From contig CAMGAL010000042.1 of NCBI GenBank assembly GCA_946007445.1, positions 1 to 10,744 on the forward strand: 10,744 nt of DNA, in the 5' to 3' direction. The DNA comes from an uncultured Mediterranea sp. (GTDB lineage: Bacteria > Bacteroidota > Bacteroidia > Bacteroidales > Bacteroidaceae). Positions 1-6,477 of the stretch are shown here, piece after piece. Below the pieces are notes generated by a model. That model was not told where the DNA came from and did not search any database. It saw only the letters and a program-made list of their open reading frames with translations. How positions within the stretch are numbered: position 1 is the stretch's first letter; each line of letters starts with the position of its first letter. Made by a program: the position numbers and the translations under genes.

Positions 1-1259
1 TGTTGTGGTTGGGGTGGGGGGTGGATGGAGCTTAGGGCTTGGGTATGGGTTTCGTAGTGGTGGGCTGTGGTCACGATGACGTCCTGTTGGGAGATATCGG
101 GCAAACGGGCAGCCTGTATGAGTGCCTGCTCCAGTTCGGCGAGTCCTTCGTGCTGCTTGGCCGAAAGGCAGAGGGTGCGGATGCCCTCAGGCAGCGGTAG
201 GGTGGTGGGCGTGAGGGTAGGAGCGAGGTCGCTCTTGTTGAGGATCACAAGCAGCTGCTTGTCTTGACACAGGGGGAGAATCTGTGGGGCCAGTTGCTCC
301 ATCTGGGTCGGGGCGCAGGTGGCATCCACCATCCAGAGCACGATGGAGGCTTGGGCTATCTTCTGGAAAGTACGCTCGATGCCCAGTGTCTCGATGGTAT
401 CGTCGGTAGCGCGGATGCCGGCTGTGTCGATGAAGCGGAAGAGGATGCCTCCCAGGGTGATGCAGTCCTCGATGACATCGCGGGTGGTGCCGTGTATGTC
501 GCTCACGATGGCCCGCTCATCGCCTACCAGGGCATTGAGCAGGGTGGACTTGCCTACGTTGGTCTCGCCGACGATGGCTACGGGCACGCCCTGCTTGATG
601 GCGTTGCCCACTCGGAAGGAGTGAACCAGTCGGGCGAGGGTTTGCTCAATCTCGGTGGCCAGCTGCAGGAGTTCGTCCCGATTGGCAAACTCCAGCTCCT
701 CATGGTCGCTGAAGTCCAGTTCCAGTTCTATCAGCGAGGTGAAGTGGAGCAGGCGGTTGCGCAGGTCGCCCAGCTGCTTGCTGAAGTTTCCTCTCATCTG
801 ACTGACGGCCAGGTGGTGGGAGGCGGCTGAAGAGGAGGCTATCAGGTCGGCCACGGCTTCGGCTTGGCTGAGATCCATCTTGCCGTTTAGGAAGGCGCGT
901 TGGGTGAACTCGCCGGGATGAGCCAGGCGGGCCCCTTGGCGGATGAGCAGTTGCAAGACCCGTTGCAGGATGTAGGGTGAACCGTGACAAGAAATCTCTG
1001 TGCTGTCTTCGCCGGTGTAGCTGTGTGGGGAGCGGAAGAGGCTCACCAATACCTCGTCGATGAGTGCTGTGCCATCCATAATCCGTCCGAAGGAGAGTGT
1101 GTAGCCGGGTCGCTTGGTCAGCTCTTCCCGTGGATGGATGGGGTGGAAGAGGGAGGAGGTGATGGAGATGGCCTCAGGGCCGGAGACGCGCACCATGCCT
1201 ACCGCCCCTCCTTGGGCGGTGGCTATGGCGCAGATGGTATCTTGTTGCAGTTCGTTCAT
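1..1259 (-). CDS. mnmE: tRNA uridine-5-carboxymethylaminomethyl modification GTPase MnmE, 3' end cut by window edge
   Basis: MnmE (TrmE) is a cytosolic GTPase that works with MnmG to install the cmnm5 group on wobble uridine 34 of certain tRNAs. About 419 residues are visible. The N-terminal folate-binding domain starts MNELQQDTICAIAT and contains GGAVGMVRVSG. A helical region (SQAEAVADLI, ELDFSDHEELEF) leads into an inserted G domain with P-loop GETNVGKST (about residue 230), G2 GTTRD (about 257), G3 DTAG (about 277) and G4 NKSD (about 340). After QDVIVTTAHHYET the frame runs off position 1, so about 40 residues, including the C-terminal CIGK with its usual catalytic cysteine, are not seen. 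The ATG at 1259 is the only possible start because an in-frame TGA lies just upstream (1275-1277), which is also the stop of the preceding gene, 15 bases away. It is probably the last gene seen of a minus-strand operon. Family assignment is very secure. Confidence 0.96.
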   Translation of the reverse strand, partial: MNELQQDTICAIATAQGGAVGMVRVSGPEAISITSSLFHPIHPREELTKRPGYTLSFGRIMDGTALIDEVLVSLFRSPHSYTGEDSTEISCHGSPYILQRVLQLLIRQGARLAHPGEFTQRAFLNGKMDLSQAEAVADLIASSSAASHHLAVSQMRGNFSKQLGDLRNRLLHFTSLIELELDFSDHEELEFANRDELLQLATEIEQTLARLVHSFRVGNAIKQGVPVAIVGETNVGKSTLLNALVGDERAIVSDIHGTTRDVIEDCITLGGILFRFIDTAGIRATDDTIETLGIERTFQKIAQASIVLWMVDATCAPTQMEQLAPQILPLCQDKQLLVILNKSDLAPTLTPTTLPLPEGIRTLCLSAKQHEGLAELEQALIQAARLPDISQQDVIVTTAHHYETHTQALSSIHPPPQPQ

Positions 1260-1274
1260 GCGGTCAGTTAAAAA

Positions 1275-2150
1275 TCAGATGCGTTCCAATACGGTCTCTA
1301 TGAGGTGGGTGATGCTGTTCTTGTAGCCGGTGTTGGCCTCCTTGATAAGGCGGTTGGCTATGACCATGCAGACGGTCACGGCCTTGTGACCCATCAGGCG
1401 GGCCAGACCGGATAAAGCGGAACTTTCCATCTCGAAGTTGGTGATGCGGCGGCCTTGGTATTCGAAGCGTTCTATCTTCTCGTTCTGATGAGGATCGGCC
1501 AGGGGGATACGCAACTCTCGCCCTTGGGGACCGAAGAATCCTCCGGCGGCAATGGTCACGCCGCGCACCATGTCGTCAGCAGAGATGCGCTCCATCAGCT
1601 CGTGGTCGGCATCGATGACATAGGGATAGGGTTGGCACATGTTTCCCGTCCACCCCATGTGCTGGATGAAGGCTTGCTCCATGGGCAGGTCGCATACGTC
1701 GTTGCGACCGGCATAGAAGTTGAGCAGTCCGTCGAAACCGATAGACTTTTCGGAGCATACAAAGGTGCCTACGGGCGTGTATGGCTGCAGGCCGCCGCAG
1801 GTACCGATGCGCACCAGTTCCAACTGCCGCAGCGTGGACTTCTGCTGGCGGGTCTGGAAATCGATGTTGGCCAAGGCGTCCAGCTCGTTGAGCACGATGT
1901 CGATGTTGTCGCATCCTATGCCGGTAGACACCACGGTGATGCGCTTGCCTTTGTACATGCCGGTGACCGTGGTGAACTCACGGCTTTGAGCTTCCACCTC
2001 TATGGAGTCGAAATAGGCGGATACCAAGGCCACGCGGCCGGGGTCGCCTACGAGGATGACCTTGTCGGCCAGCCATTCGGGTTTGACGTGGAGGTGAAAT
2101 ACGGAACCGTCGTCATTGATGATGAGTTCGGATGGTGCAAAATATCTCAT
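1275..2150 (-). CDS. udp: Uridine phosphorylase-like nucleoside phosphorylase
   Basis: A 291-residue member of the PNP/UDP phosphorylase family, cytosolic enzymes that split nucleosides with phosphate to give the base and (deoxy)ribose-1-phosphate. Visible signatures are FHLHVKPEWL near the N-terminus, phosphate-binding GDPGRV (35-40), REFTT (57-61), STGIG (75-79), RIGTCGGLQP (114-123) and FEMESSAL (239-246). All line up with E. coli Udp motifs as I recall them (GDPDRV, REFTT, STGIG, RIGTTGAIQP, YEMESATL). PQGR at 208-211 keeps the Q-x-R arrangement that in E. coli Udp contacts uracil, which favours uridine over purine substrates (inference). It is somewhat longer than E. coli Udp (about 253 residues), with an N-terminal extension and extra residues near 95-110. 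It lies 33 bases after floA and 15 before mnmE, without a visible promoter. A short AAGGAC lies upstream of the ATG. Exact substrate is uncertain. Confidence 0.88.
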   Translation of the reverse strand: MRYFAPSELIINDDGSVFHLHVKPEWLADKVILVGDPGRVALVSAYFDSIEVEAQSREFTTVTGMYKGKRITVVSTGIGCDNIDIVLNELDALANIDFQTRQQKSTLRQLELVRIGTCGGLQPYTPVGTFVCSEKSIGFDGLLNFYAGRNDVCDLPMEQAFIQHMGWTGNMCQPYPYVIDADHELMERISADDMVRGVTIAAGGFFGPQGRELRIPLADPHQNEKIERFEYQGRRITNFEMESSALSGLARLMGHKAVTVCMVIANRLIKEANTGYKNSITHLIETVLERI

Positions 2151-2183
2151 AGTCTGTCCTTATGGTTTGTTGTATATATCATT

Positions 2184-3191
2184 CTACTTGCCCAGCGGCG
2201 TGTTGCAGGGGCTGCTGCCGGTCGGCTTGGCAATGTTCTCCCGCATCTGGGTATCGGCCTCGATGTTCTTCATGCGGTAGTAATCCATGATACCGAGGTT
2301 GCCGTTGCGGAAGGCTTCGGCCATGGCCTTGGGCACTTCGGCTTCGGCCTCTATCACTTTGGCGCGTGCCTCTTGGGCTTTGGCCTTCATCTCCTGCTCG
2401 CTGGCCACGGCCATGGCGCGTCGTTCCTCGGCCTTGGCTTGGGCAATGTTCTTGTCGGCATTGGCCTGGTCAATCTGCAGCGAGGCACCGATGTTCTTGC
2501 CTATGTCGATGTCGGCGATGTCAATGGAGAGAATCTCGAAGGCTGTGCCGGCATCCAGTCCTTTGCGGAGCACCAGCTTGGAGATGGAGTCGGGATTTTC
2601 GAGCACCGACTTGTGGTTTTCAGACGAACCGATGGAGGAGACGATGCCTTCGCCTACGCGGGCCAAGACGGTCTCTTCGCCGGAACCGCCCACCAACTGG
2701 CGAAACTTGGCAAGCTCCGTGACGCGGGCTTTGGCTATCAGCTGAATACCGTCCTTGGCCACGGCGGTGACGGGGGGAGTGTCTATTACCTTGGGGTTGA
2801 CGGACATCTGTACAGCCTCGAACACATCGCGTCCGGCCAGGTCAATGCCTGTGGCGTCCTTGAAAGAGAGGTCGATGTTGGCCTTGGAGGCCGACACCAG
2901 GGCATGTACCACCCGCTCCACGTGGCCACCGGCCATGTAGTGGGCTTCCAGTTCGTCGCGGGTAATGTTGCTGAGGCCGGCTTTGTGGGCCTCGATGAGT
3001 CCGGGCACGATGATATGGGGTGGCACATTACGGATGCGCATCAGAAATAGCTGTACCAAAGAGATGTTCACTCCAGAAACCTTGGCTGAGAGCCAGAGGA
3101 AGAACGGAACGTAATGGAAAAAGATGGCCAGAAAGGCAATAGCTCCAACTACGATGAAGAGGGTGAAATACATAGAAGTGGGTTCCATCAT
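2184..3191 (-). CDS. floA: Flotillin-like membrane scaffold protein FloA
   Basis: A 335-residue SPFH/flotillin-like protein of the UPF0365 (YqfA) family, which organises functional membrane microdomains in Bacillus. A hydrophobic stretch at about 8-34 ([16 protein letters not shown]...PFFLWL) anchors it. Conserved blocks follow: [14 protein letters not shown] (60-73), [26 protein letters not shown] segment (115-136), [26 protein letters not shown] (176-201) and [22 protein letters not shown] (215-236). An Ala/Glu-rich coiled coil is at about 240-290 ([32 protein letters not shown]). Length matches the family. The normally conserved RVTVRANI segment reads RVTELAKF here (156-163), an oddity listed in the findings. 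It starts with two Met codons at 3191 and 3188; either may be used. It sits 49 bases after nfeD, the usual partner. Confidence 0.95.
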   Translation of the reverse strand: MMEPTSMYFTLFIVVGAIAFLAIFFHYVPFFLWLSAKVSGVNISLVQLFLMRIRNVPPHIIVPGLIEAHKAGLSNITRDELEAHYMAGGHVERVVHALVSASKANIDLSFKDATGIDLAGRDVFEAVQMSVNPKVIDTPPVTAVAKDGIQLIAKARVTELAKFRQLVGGSGEETVLARVGEGIVSSIGSSENHKSVLENPDSISKLVLRKGLDAGTAFEILSIDIADIDIGKNIGASLQIDQANADKNIAQAKAEERRAMAVASEQEMKAKAQEARAKVIEAEAEVPKAMAEAFRNGNLGIMDYYRMKNIEADTQMRENIAKPTGSSPCNTPLGK

Positions 3192-3240
3192 GTCATTGAG
3201 TTTTTATGGGTTAATGAATCAGTTTTTTGATACGTAGAAA

Positions 3241-3711
3241 TCAGGCTTCCAGACGTTCGACCCAGAGTGTTCCGCCATCGATGCGCGTCACACGGATGGG
3301 AGTCTTTTCATCCAGCAGGCCACTGGCTGACTTGACCTCGACGATGTATTCGCCGATGCGGGCTTGTCCAATCAGGGCCAGACGGGTAAGGGTCACGCCG
3401 GTATCGCCCACATGTACTCGGTTGGCTTCATCCCGATGGACGGATCCGCTCAGGGTGGTCTTCAGGGAAATACGGTCCAAGGTCTTGGAGCGCATGAACC
3501 AGACCAGCGAAGCGGCCCCAATCACGACGGAACAGCAGAGGGTCACAACGCCTGCCGTGGTGCCCAGAACCGTGAAGGCATAATAGTTGGCGTAGGCAAA
3601 GAAGCCCAATGAGAGCAGGGAGGCTAAGCTGGTCCCCGGGATGAGAAAAAGCTCGGCCAGCAGAAACAAGATGCCTGCCAAGAGCAACAGAAGGATGATG
3701 AGTATCTCCAT
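3241..3711 (-). CDS. nfeD: Short NfeD-family membrane protein
   Basis: A 156-residue protein with the short NfeD layout. Three hydrophobic helices (about 2-22, 26-47 and 52-73) are followed by a cytosolic or peripheral OB-fold domain (about 95-156). The OB fold shows the characteristic pattern VGDTGVTLTRLALIGQARIGEY, then LLDEKTPIRVTRIDGGTLWVERLEA. The long form with a ClpP-like serine protease domain is absent, so this is the truncated type. NfeD proteins are typically encoded next to flotillin/stomatin genes and are thought to assist the scaffold or its assembly. Here floA follows by 49 bases, which supports the call. The start at 3711 gives the first hydrophobic helix at once; it is 17 bases after the stop of the TPR gene, implying co-transcription. 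Biochemical role is unknown. Confidence 0.9.
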   Translation of the reverse strand: MEILIILLLLLAGILFLLAELFLIPGTSLASLLSLGFFAYANYYAFTVLGTTAGVVTLCCSVVIGAASLVWFMRSKTLDRISLKTTLSGSVHRDEANRVHVGDTGVTLTRLALIGQARIGEYIVEVKSASGLLDEKTPIRVTRIDGGTLWVERLEA

Positions 3712-3728
3712 AAGCGTAGGGGTAAAAA

Positions 3729-5168
3729 TTAAGGATGGGACAATTCGGCTTGTCGAACTTGACGGGCTGCAGCATCGGCACTCTGCCGCAACGCCGGAAT
3801 CCTCTTCTCCAGATCGAGGATAGCCGGAGCCAGCTGGCGCTTCCCGTCGGCAGTCGTGTCGGCATATTGTTGGCGCAGGGTGGCCAGTTTCTCCTCGGCA
3901 CGCAGGAGGTCGAGTTCGGCTTGGCAGTATTGGCGGAAATGTTGGCGCCCCTCGTCAGTGCGGAAGTCGCTGAGGCGGGTGTAGGTCAGCCGGTCGTTGA
4001 GAACGAATTCAAATTCCTTTTGGCCTTGGGTGTTCTGTGTGGAGCTGTCCGAGTGGAGGGCGTGCAACCGCTGTCGCGCCTCTTCGACGGCCTGCGGGTC
4101 TTGCCAGGTGGCACGGATGGAGGTCAGACGGGCCAGCTGGATGAGCCGGTCGAGATCCATCGCCTCGTAGTTGTACACCTGCTTGGAACTGTTGGGGATA
4201 AAGAGGTACACGCATACCTTGCCTTCGGGCTGGAAGCGGTCGGAGGCGAACCAGCCGAGATGGAGATATTCGTCAATGACATACAGGTAGTCGTTGGCCG
4301 GTGAGTTGAAGGGCATTCCGATGTTGTCGGGCGTCAAGTAGCTGCCGGTATTGGTATTGTATCGGGTGACAAAGATGTCGTAACCGCCTATGGAGTTAGG
4401 CCCGTCGGCGGCATAATAGATGGTGACGCCGTCGTTCAGGACAAACGGATAGTTGGCATTGACCCCTTCCTTGATCTCGCCGGGCAGCAGGGTGCCTGCG
4501 CTCCAGTCGTCCATCAGCTTGTTGCGCGAGAGGATGGCGTGGGTGCGGTCGGGTTGCATCTCGCTGTAGTAGGCCTTGTTGCCCAGCTCGGTCTCAAACA
4601 CGGTGCCGCCCTTTCGTCCGTTCTGACCGAAGTAGGAATCGTAGGTGTAGAGCTTGCCGGCCTCAGGACTGAGGCGGAAGGCCTCGAGCAGGTGCTCCTT
4701 GTCCACCACAAAGCTGTCCACCACGCAGACCTGCTCCACGCCCTTCATCATGCGTTGCAGGCTCTTGCAGGTTTCCAAAAGCGTTTCGGCATCGGCGGTG
4801 GAGCGCTTGCGCTTCTCCAGTTCACTGATGTACTCTTCACACGTGCTGACGGCCTCTTCACAGCGATAGGCCTGGCAGTAGGCTTGGGCCAGGTAGTATT
4901 GCGCGCTGGTGGTGCGCCGCTTCACGGCCGCCTCCAGGTGTCGGATGGCCTCTTGGCTCTGGCCCGTCTGCATACACGCCACGCCGCACCAAAGGCGGTA
5001 GGTGCCGTTGGCCGGCGTCTGCTGGACCAGTTTGCGTAGGAGGGGGAGCGCTTCTTCGTAGCGTCCCTGCGTATAGAGGGTCTTGGCTTGCTGCGCGTTT
5101 TGGGCATCTGCTTCATGGGGCAACCAGAGGGTAACGAGCAGGGCCAACAGGGCTATTTTACGGTTCAT
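3729..5168 (-). CDS. Secreted TPR protein with PD40-like beta-propeller segment and C-terminal coiled coil
   Basis: A 479-residue exported protein of unknown function. A signal peptide is clear: MNRKIALLALLVTLWLPHEA with a likely cut after ADA at residue 22, so it should be periplasmic or surface-located. There is no lipobox cysteine. Residues about 24-120 form TPR-like helical repeats (AKTLYTQGRYEEALPLLRKL; YRLWCGVACMQTGQSQEAIRHLEAA; AQYYLAQAYCQAYRCEEAV). The middle holds a PD40/WD40-like part with YYAADGPNSIGGYDIFVTRYN (251-271), PDNIGMPFNSPANDYLYVIDE (280-300) and GWFASDRF (305-312), as in Bacteroidota TPR/PD40 proteins linked to OmpA-type envelope complexes. Residues about 415-475 are a charged helical, probably coiled-coil, tail. 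It is the first gene of the nfeD-floA-udp-mnmE cluster, behind a Bacteroides-type promoter. No catalytic motif is visible. An envelope scaffold or binding role is plausible but unproven. Confidence 0.85.
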   Translation of the reverse strand: MNRKIALLALLVTLWLPHEADAQNAQQAKTLYTQGRYEEALPLLRKLVQQTPANGTYRLWCGVACMQTGQSQEAIRHLEAAVKRRTTSAQYYLAQAYCQAYRCEEAVSTCEEYISELEKRKRSTADAETLLETCKSLQRMMKGVEQVCVVDSFVVDKEHLLEAFRLSPEAGKLYTYDSYFGQNGRKGGTVFETELGNKAYYSEMQPDRTHAILSRNKLMDDWSAGTLLPGEIKEGVNANYPFVLNDGVTIYYAADGPNSIGGYDIFVTRYNTNTGSYLTPDNIGMPFNSPANDYLYVIDEYLHLGWFASDRFQPEGKVCVYLFIPNSSKQVYNYEAMDLDRLIQLARLTSIRATWQDPQAVEEARQRLHALHSDSSTQNTQGQKEFEFVLNDRLTYTRLSDFRTDEGRQHFRQYCQAELDLLRAEEKLATLRQQYADTTADGKRQLAPAILDLEKRIPALRQSADAAARQVRQAELSHP

Positions 5169-5203
5169 GATGTCTCTGTTTACTGTTTAATTCACCAAAA
5201 GTA

Positions 5204-5235
5204 CAAATTTATGCGGCTCCTGCCATCCTAACAAT
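5204..5235 (-). promoter_or_regulatory. Candidate Bacteroides-type promoter for the TPR-nfeD-floA-udp-mnmE operon
   Basis: Read on the minus strand, TAAATTTG (5211 to 5204) fits the Bacteroidota -7 consensus TAnnTTTG fully. ATTG (5235 to 5232) lies 20 bases upstream in place of the -33 TTTG (three of four bases). Transcription would start near 5197, leaving a leader of about 28 bases before the ATG at 5168. It is in the only divergent gap upstream of the five-gene minus-strand run, and I saw no TAnnTTTG box in the short gaps inside that run. Confidence 0.6.
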
Positions 5236-5266
5236 GTTAATTCTTCTTTAATTCATTCTTTTGTAC

Positions 5267-5274
5267 TATTTTTG
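5267..5274 (+). promoter_or_regulatory. Candidate -7 box for the ttcA-like gene
   Basis: TATTTTTG fits the Bacteroidota -7 consensus TAnnTTTG and is followed by CAGCC, the same bases as downstream of the dnaG box. No good -33 TTTG is present at the expected spacing. Transcription would begin near 5280, about 20 bases before the ATG at 5302. This argues against the alternative TTG start at 5272, which overlaps the box. Confidence 0.5.
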
Positions 5275-5301
5275 CAGCCCGAACGAAGAAGAACATGGAG
5301 T

Positions 5302-6081
5302 ATGCATCAGTCTGACGAAAACGAGGAAGTGTGGCGCCGCATCGTGCGTCGATACAGCAAAGGGGTGGTGGAGTATGGCTTGATTGAGGAGGGAGACCGC
5401 ATCTTGGTGGCCTTGTCGGGCGGCAAAGACTCGCTGGCCCTATTGGAATTGCTGGCCCGCCAGCAGCGCATCTTCAAGCCGCGTATCGAGGTCGTGGCGG
5501 CCCATGTGGTGATGACGAATATCCCTTATCGGAGCGATGTGGATTATCTGCGTAGTTTCTGCGAGGAGCGGGGAGTCCCCTTCTACTTGGCAGAGACCGG
5601 TTTTGATGCCTCGACCGATACCCGCAAGTCGCCCTGCTTCCTCTGCTCTTGGAATCGGCGGAAAGCACTATTCACCGTGGCACACGAGCAGCGATGCAAC
5701 AAGATAGCTCTGGGGCACCATCAGGATGACATCCTGCAGACGTTGCTGATGAATCTCACCTTTCAGGGAGCTTTCAGCACCATGCCACCGCGACTGGTCA
5801 TGAAGAAGTTTGATATGACGATTATCCGCCCCATGTGCTTGGTGGCCGAAGCCGACATTGCCCGCCTGTCCGATGTACATGGCTATCACAAGCAACTGAA
5901 GAATTGTCCTTACGAAACCGATTCACACCGCAGTCAGATGAAGGAGGTGTTCCGTCAGCTGGAGCAGATGAATCCGGAGGCACGCTACAGCTTGTGGAGC
6001 AGCATGTCCAATGTACAGCAGGAGCTGCTTCCGAATCGTTCCGAACTTACCCACTCAAAACCTCAAAAACTTAAAAACTAA
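5302..6081 (+). CDS. ttcA: TtcA-like PP-loop tRNA thiolation enzyme (Fe-S cluster type)
   Basis: TtcA uses ATP and a [4Fe-4S] cluster to convert cytidine 32 of certain tRNAs to 2-thiocytidine in the cytosol. From the ATG at 5302 the protein has 259 residues. The ATP-binding PP-loop is LSGGKDSL (38-45), CFLC (112-115) matches the paired cluster cysteines (E. coli Cys122 and Cys125), and LGHHQDD (137-143) is the second ATP-site motif. NCPY gives Cys202 in the position of the third cluster ligand (E. coli Cys222). It is shorter than E. coli TtcA (about 311 residues), as in other compact family members. The frame opens at a TTG at 5272, but that codon overlaps the likely promoter, so ATG 5302 is preferred. 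The last ~11 residues (LTHSKPQKLKN) are encoded by a tandem repeat and are probably not functional. Related thiolases such as TtuA cannot be fully excluded for substrate. Confidence 0.88.
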   Translation: MHQSDENEEVWRRIVRRYSKGVVEYGLIEEGDRILVALSGGKDSLALLELLARQQRIFKPRIEVVAAHVVMTNIPYRSDVDYLRSFCEERGVPFYLAETGFDASTDTRKSPCFLCSWNRRKALFTVAHEQRCNKIALGHHQDDILQTLLMNLTFQGAFSTMPPRLVMKKFDMTIIRPMCLVAEADIARLSDVHGYHKQLKNCPYETDSHRSQMKEVFRQLEQMNPEARYSLWSSMSNVQQELLPNRSELTHSKPQKLKN

Positions 6082-6100
6082 AGAACTAAATAACTCAAAA
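6045..6100 (+). repeat. Seven in-register copies of a degenerate 8-bp repeat, consensus ACTNAAAA
   Basis: Seven consecutive octamers start at 6045, 6053, 6061, 6069, 6077, 6085 and 6093. The second and the last are both ACTCAAAA. The others differ by a few bases (for example ACTTAAAA, ACTAAAGA, ACTAAATA), and the first, ACTTACCC, is the most diverged. The array covers the last codons of the ttcA-like gene, its TAA stop (6079-6081), the whole 18-base gap, and the first base of the next ATG (6100). It also supplies the A-rich leader of that gene. Confidence 0.8.
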
Positions 6101-6468
6101 TGAAATCGTTTTATACCATTCTGCTGTTGGTCGTATCCAACGTGTTCATGACCTTTGCCTGGTACGGGCATTTGAAGTTGCAGGAAATGAAAATCAGTAC
6201 CCACTGGCCGTTGTGGCTGGTGGTGGTCTTCTCATGGGGTATCGCTTTGATGGAGTACTCATGCCAAGTACCCGCCAACCGGATTGGTTTCCAAGGCAAC
6301 GGAGGCCCCTTCTCGCTGATGCAGCTCAAGGTGATTCAGGAGGTCGTGACCTTAATCGTCTTCACGCTCTTTACCACTGTGCTGTTCAAGGGTGAGTCAC
6401 TCCACTGGAACCATGCGGCGGCTTTCCTCTGCCTGGTCATGGCGGTCTATTTCGTATTCATGAAGTAG
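6100..6468 (+). CDS. DUF486 / DMT-superfamily small inner-membrane protein
   Basis: A 122-residue integral membrane protein of the DUF486 (COG3169) family, placed in the drug/metabolite transporter-like group; no substrate is known. Four hydrophobic helices are seen at about 4-22, 36-53, 78-96 and 104-121. The family signature is complete: MEYSCQVPANRIGFQGNGGPFSLMQLKVIQEVVTL split around residues 51-85, with the PANRIG and GPFSLMQLK blocks between helices 2 and 3. A soluble loop KGESLHWNH (97-105) precedes helix 4. Length is normal for the family. It follows the ttcA-like gene by 18 bases and probably shares its transcript. The ATG at 6100 lies at the end of an A-rich repeat. Its stop is nine bases from the convergent dnaG stop. 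Confidence 0.88.
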   Translation: MKSFYTILLLVVSNVFMTFAWYGHLKLQEMKISTHWPLWLVVVFSWGIALMEYSCQVPANRIGFQGNGGPFSLMQLKVIQEVVTLIVFTLFTTVLFKGESLHWNHAAAFLCLVMAVYFVFMK

Positions 6469-6477
6469 GGCAGGCTG

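Noticed and set aside
264..830. 188-codon plus-strand frame opposite mnmE
   Set aside because: Antisense shadow of the MnmE G domain and helical region; no independent evidence.
1455..3050. 531-codon open frame on the plus strand opposite the phosphorylase and floA genes
   Set aside because: It is antisense to two clearly recognisable genes and to the gap between them. Its protein is rich in G, H, V, L and D without any known domain, as expected of a GC-rich antisense shadow.
5186..5255. Nine-base direct repeat TTTAATTCA (5186-5194 and 5247-5255) in the divergent TPR/ttcA gap
   Set aside because: AT-rich and short in an AT-rich gap; chance is a good explanation and it does not sit symmetrically on the promoters.
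5272..5301. TTG start ten codons upstream of the TtcA-like ATG
   Set aside because: The TTG lies within the predicted -7 box, so it would not be in the transcript.
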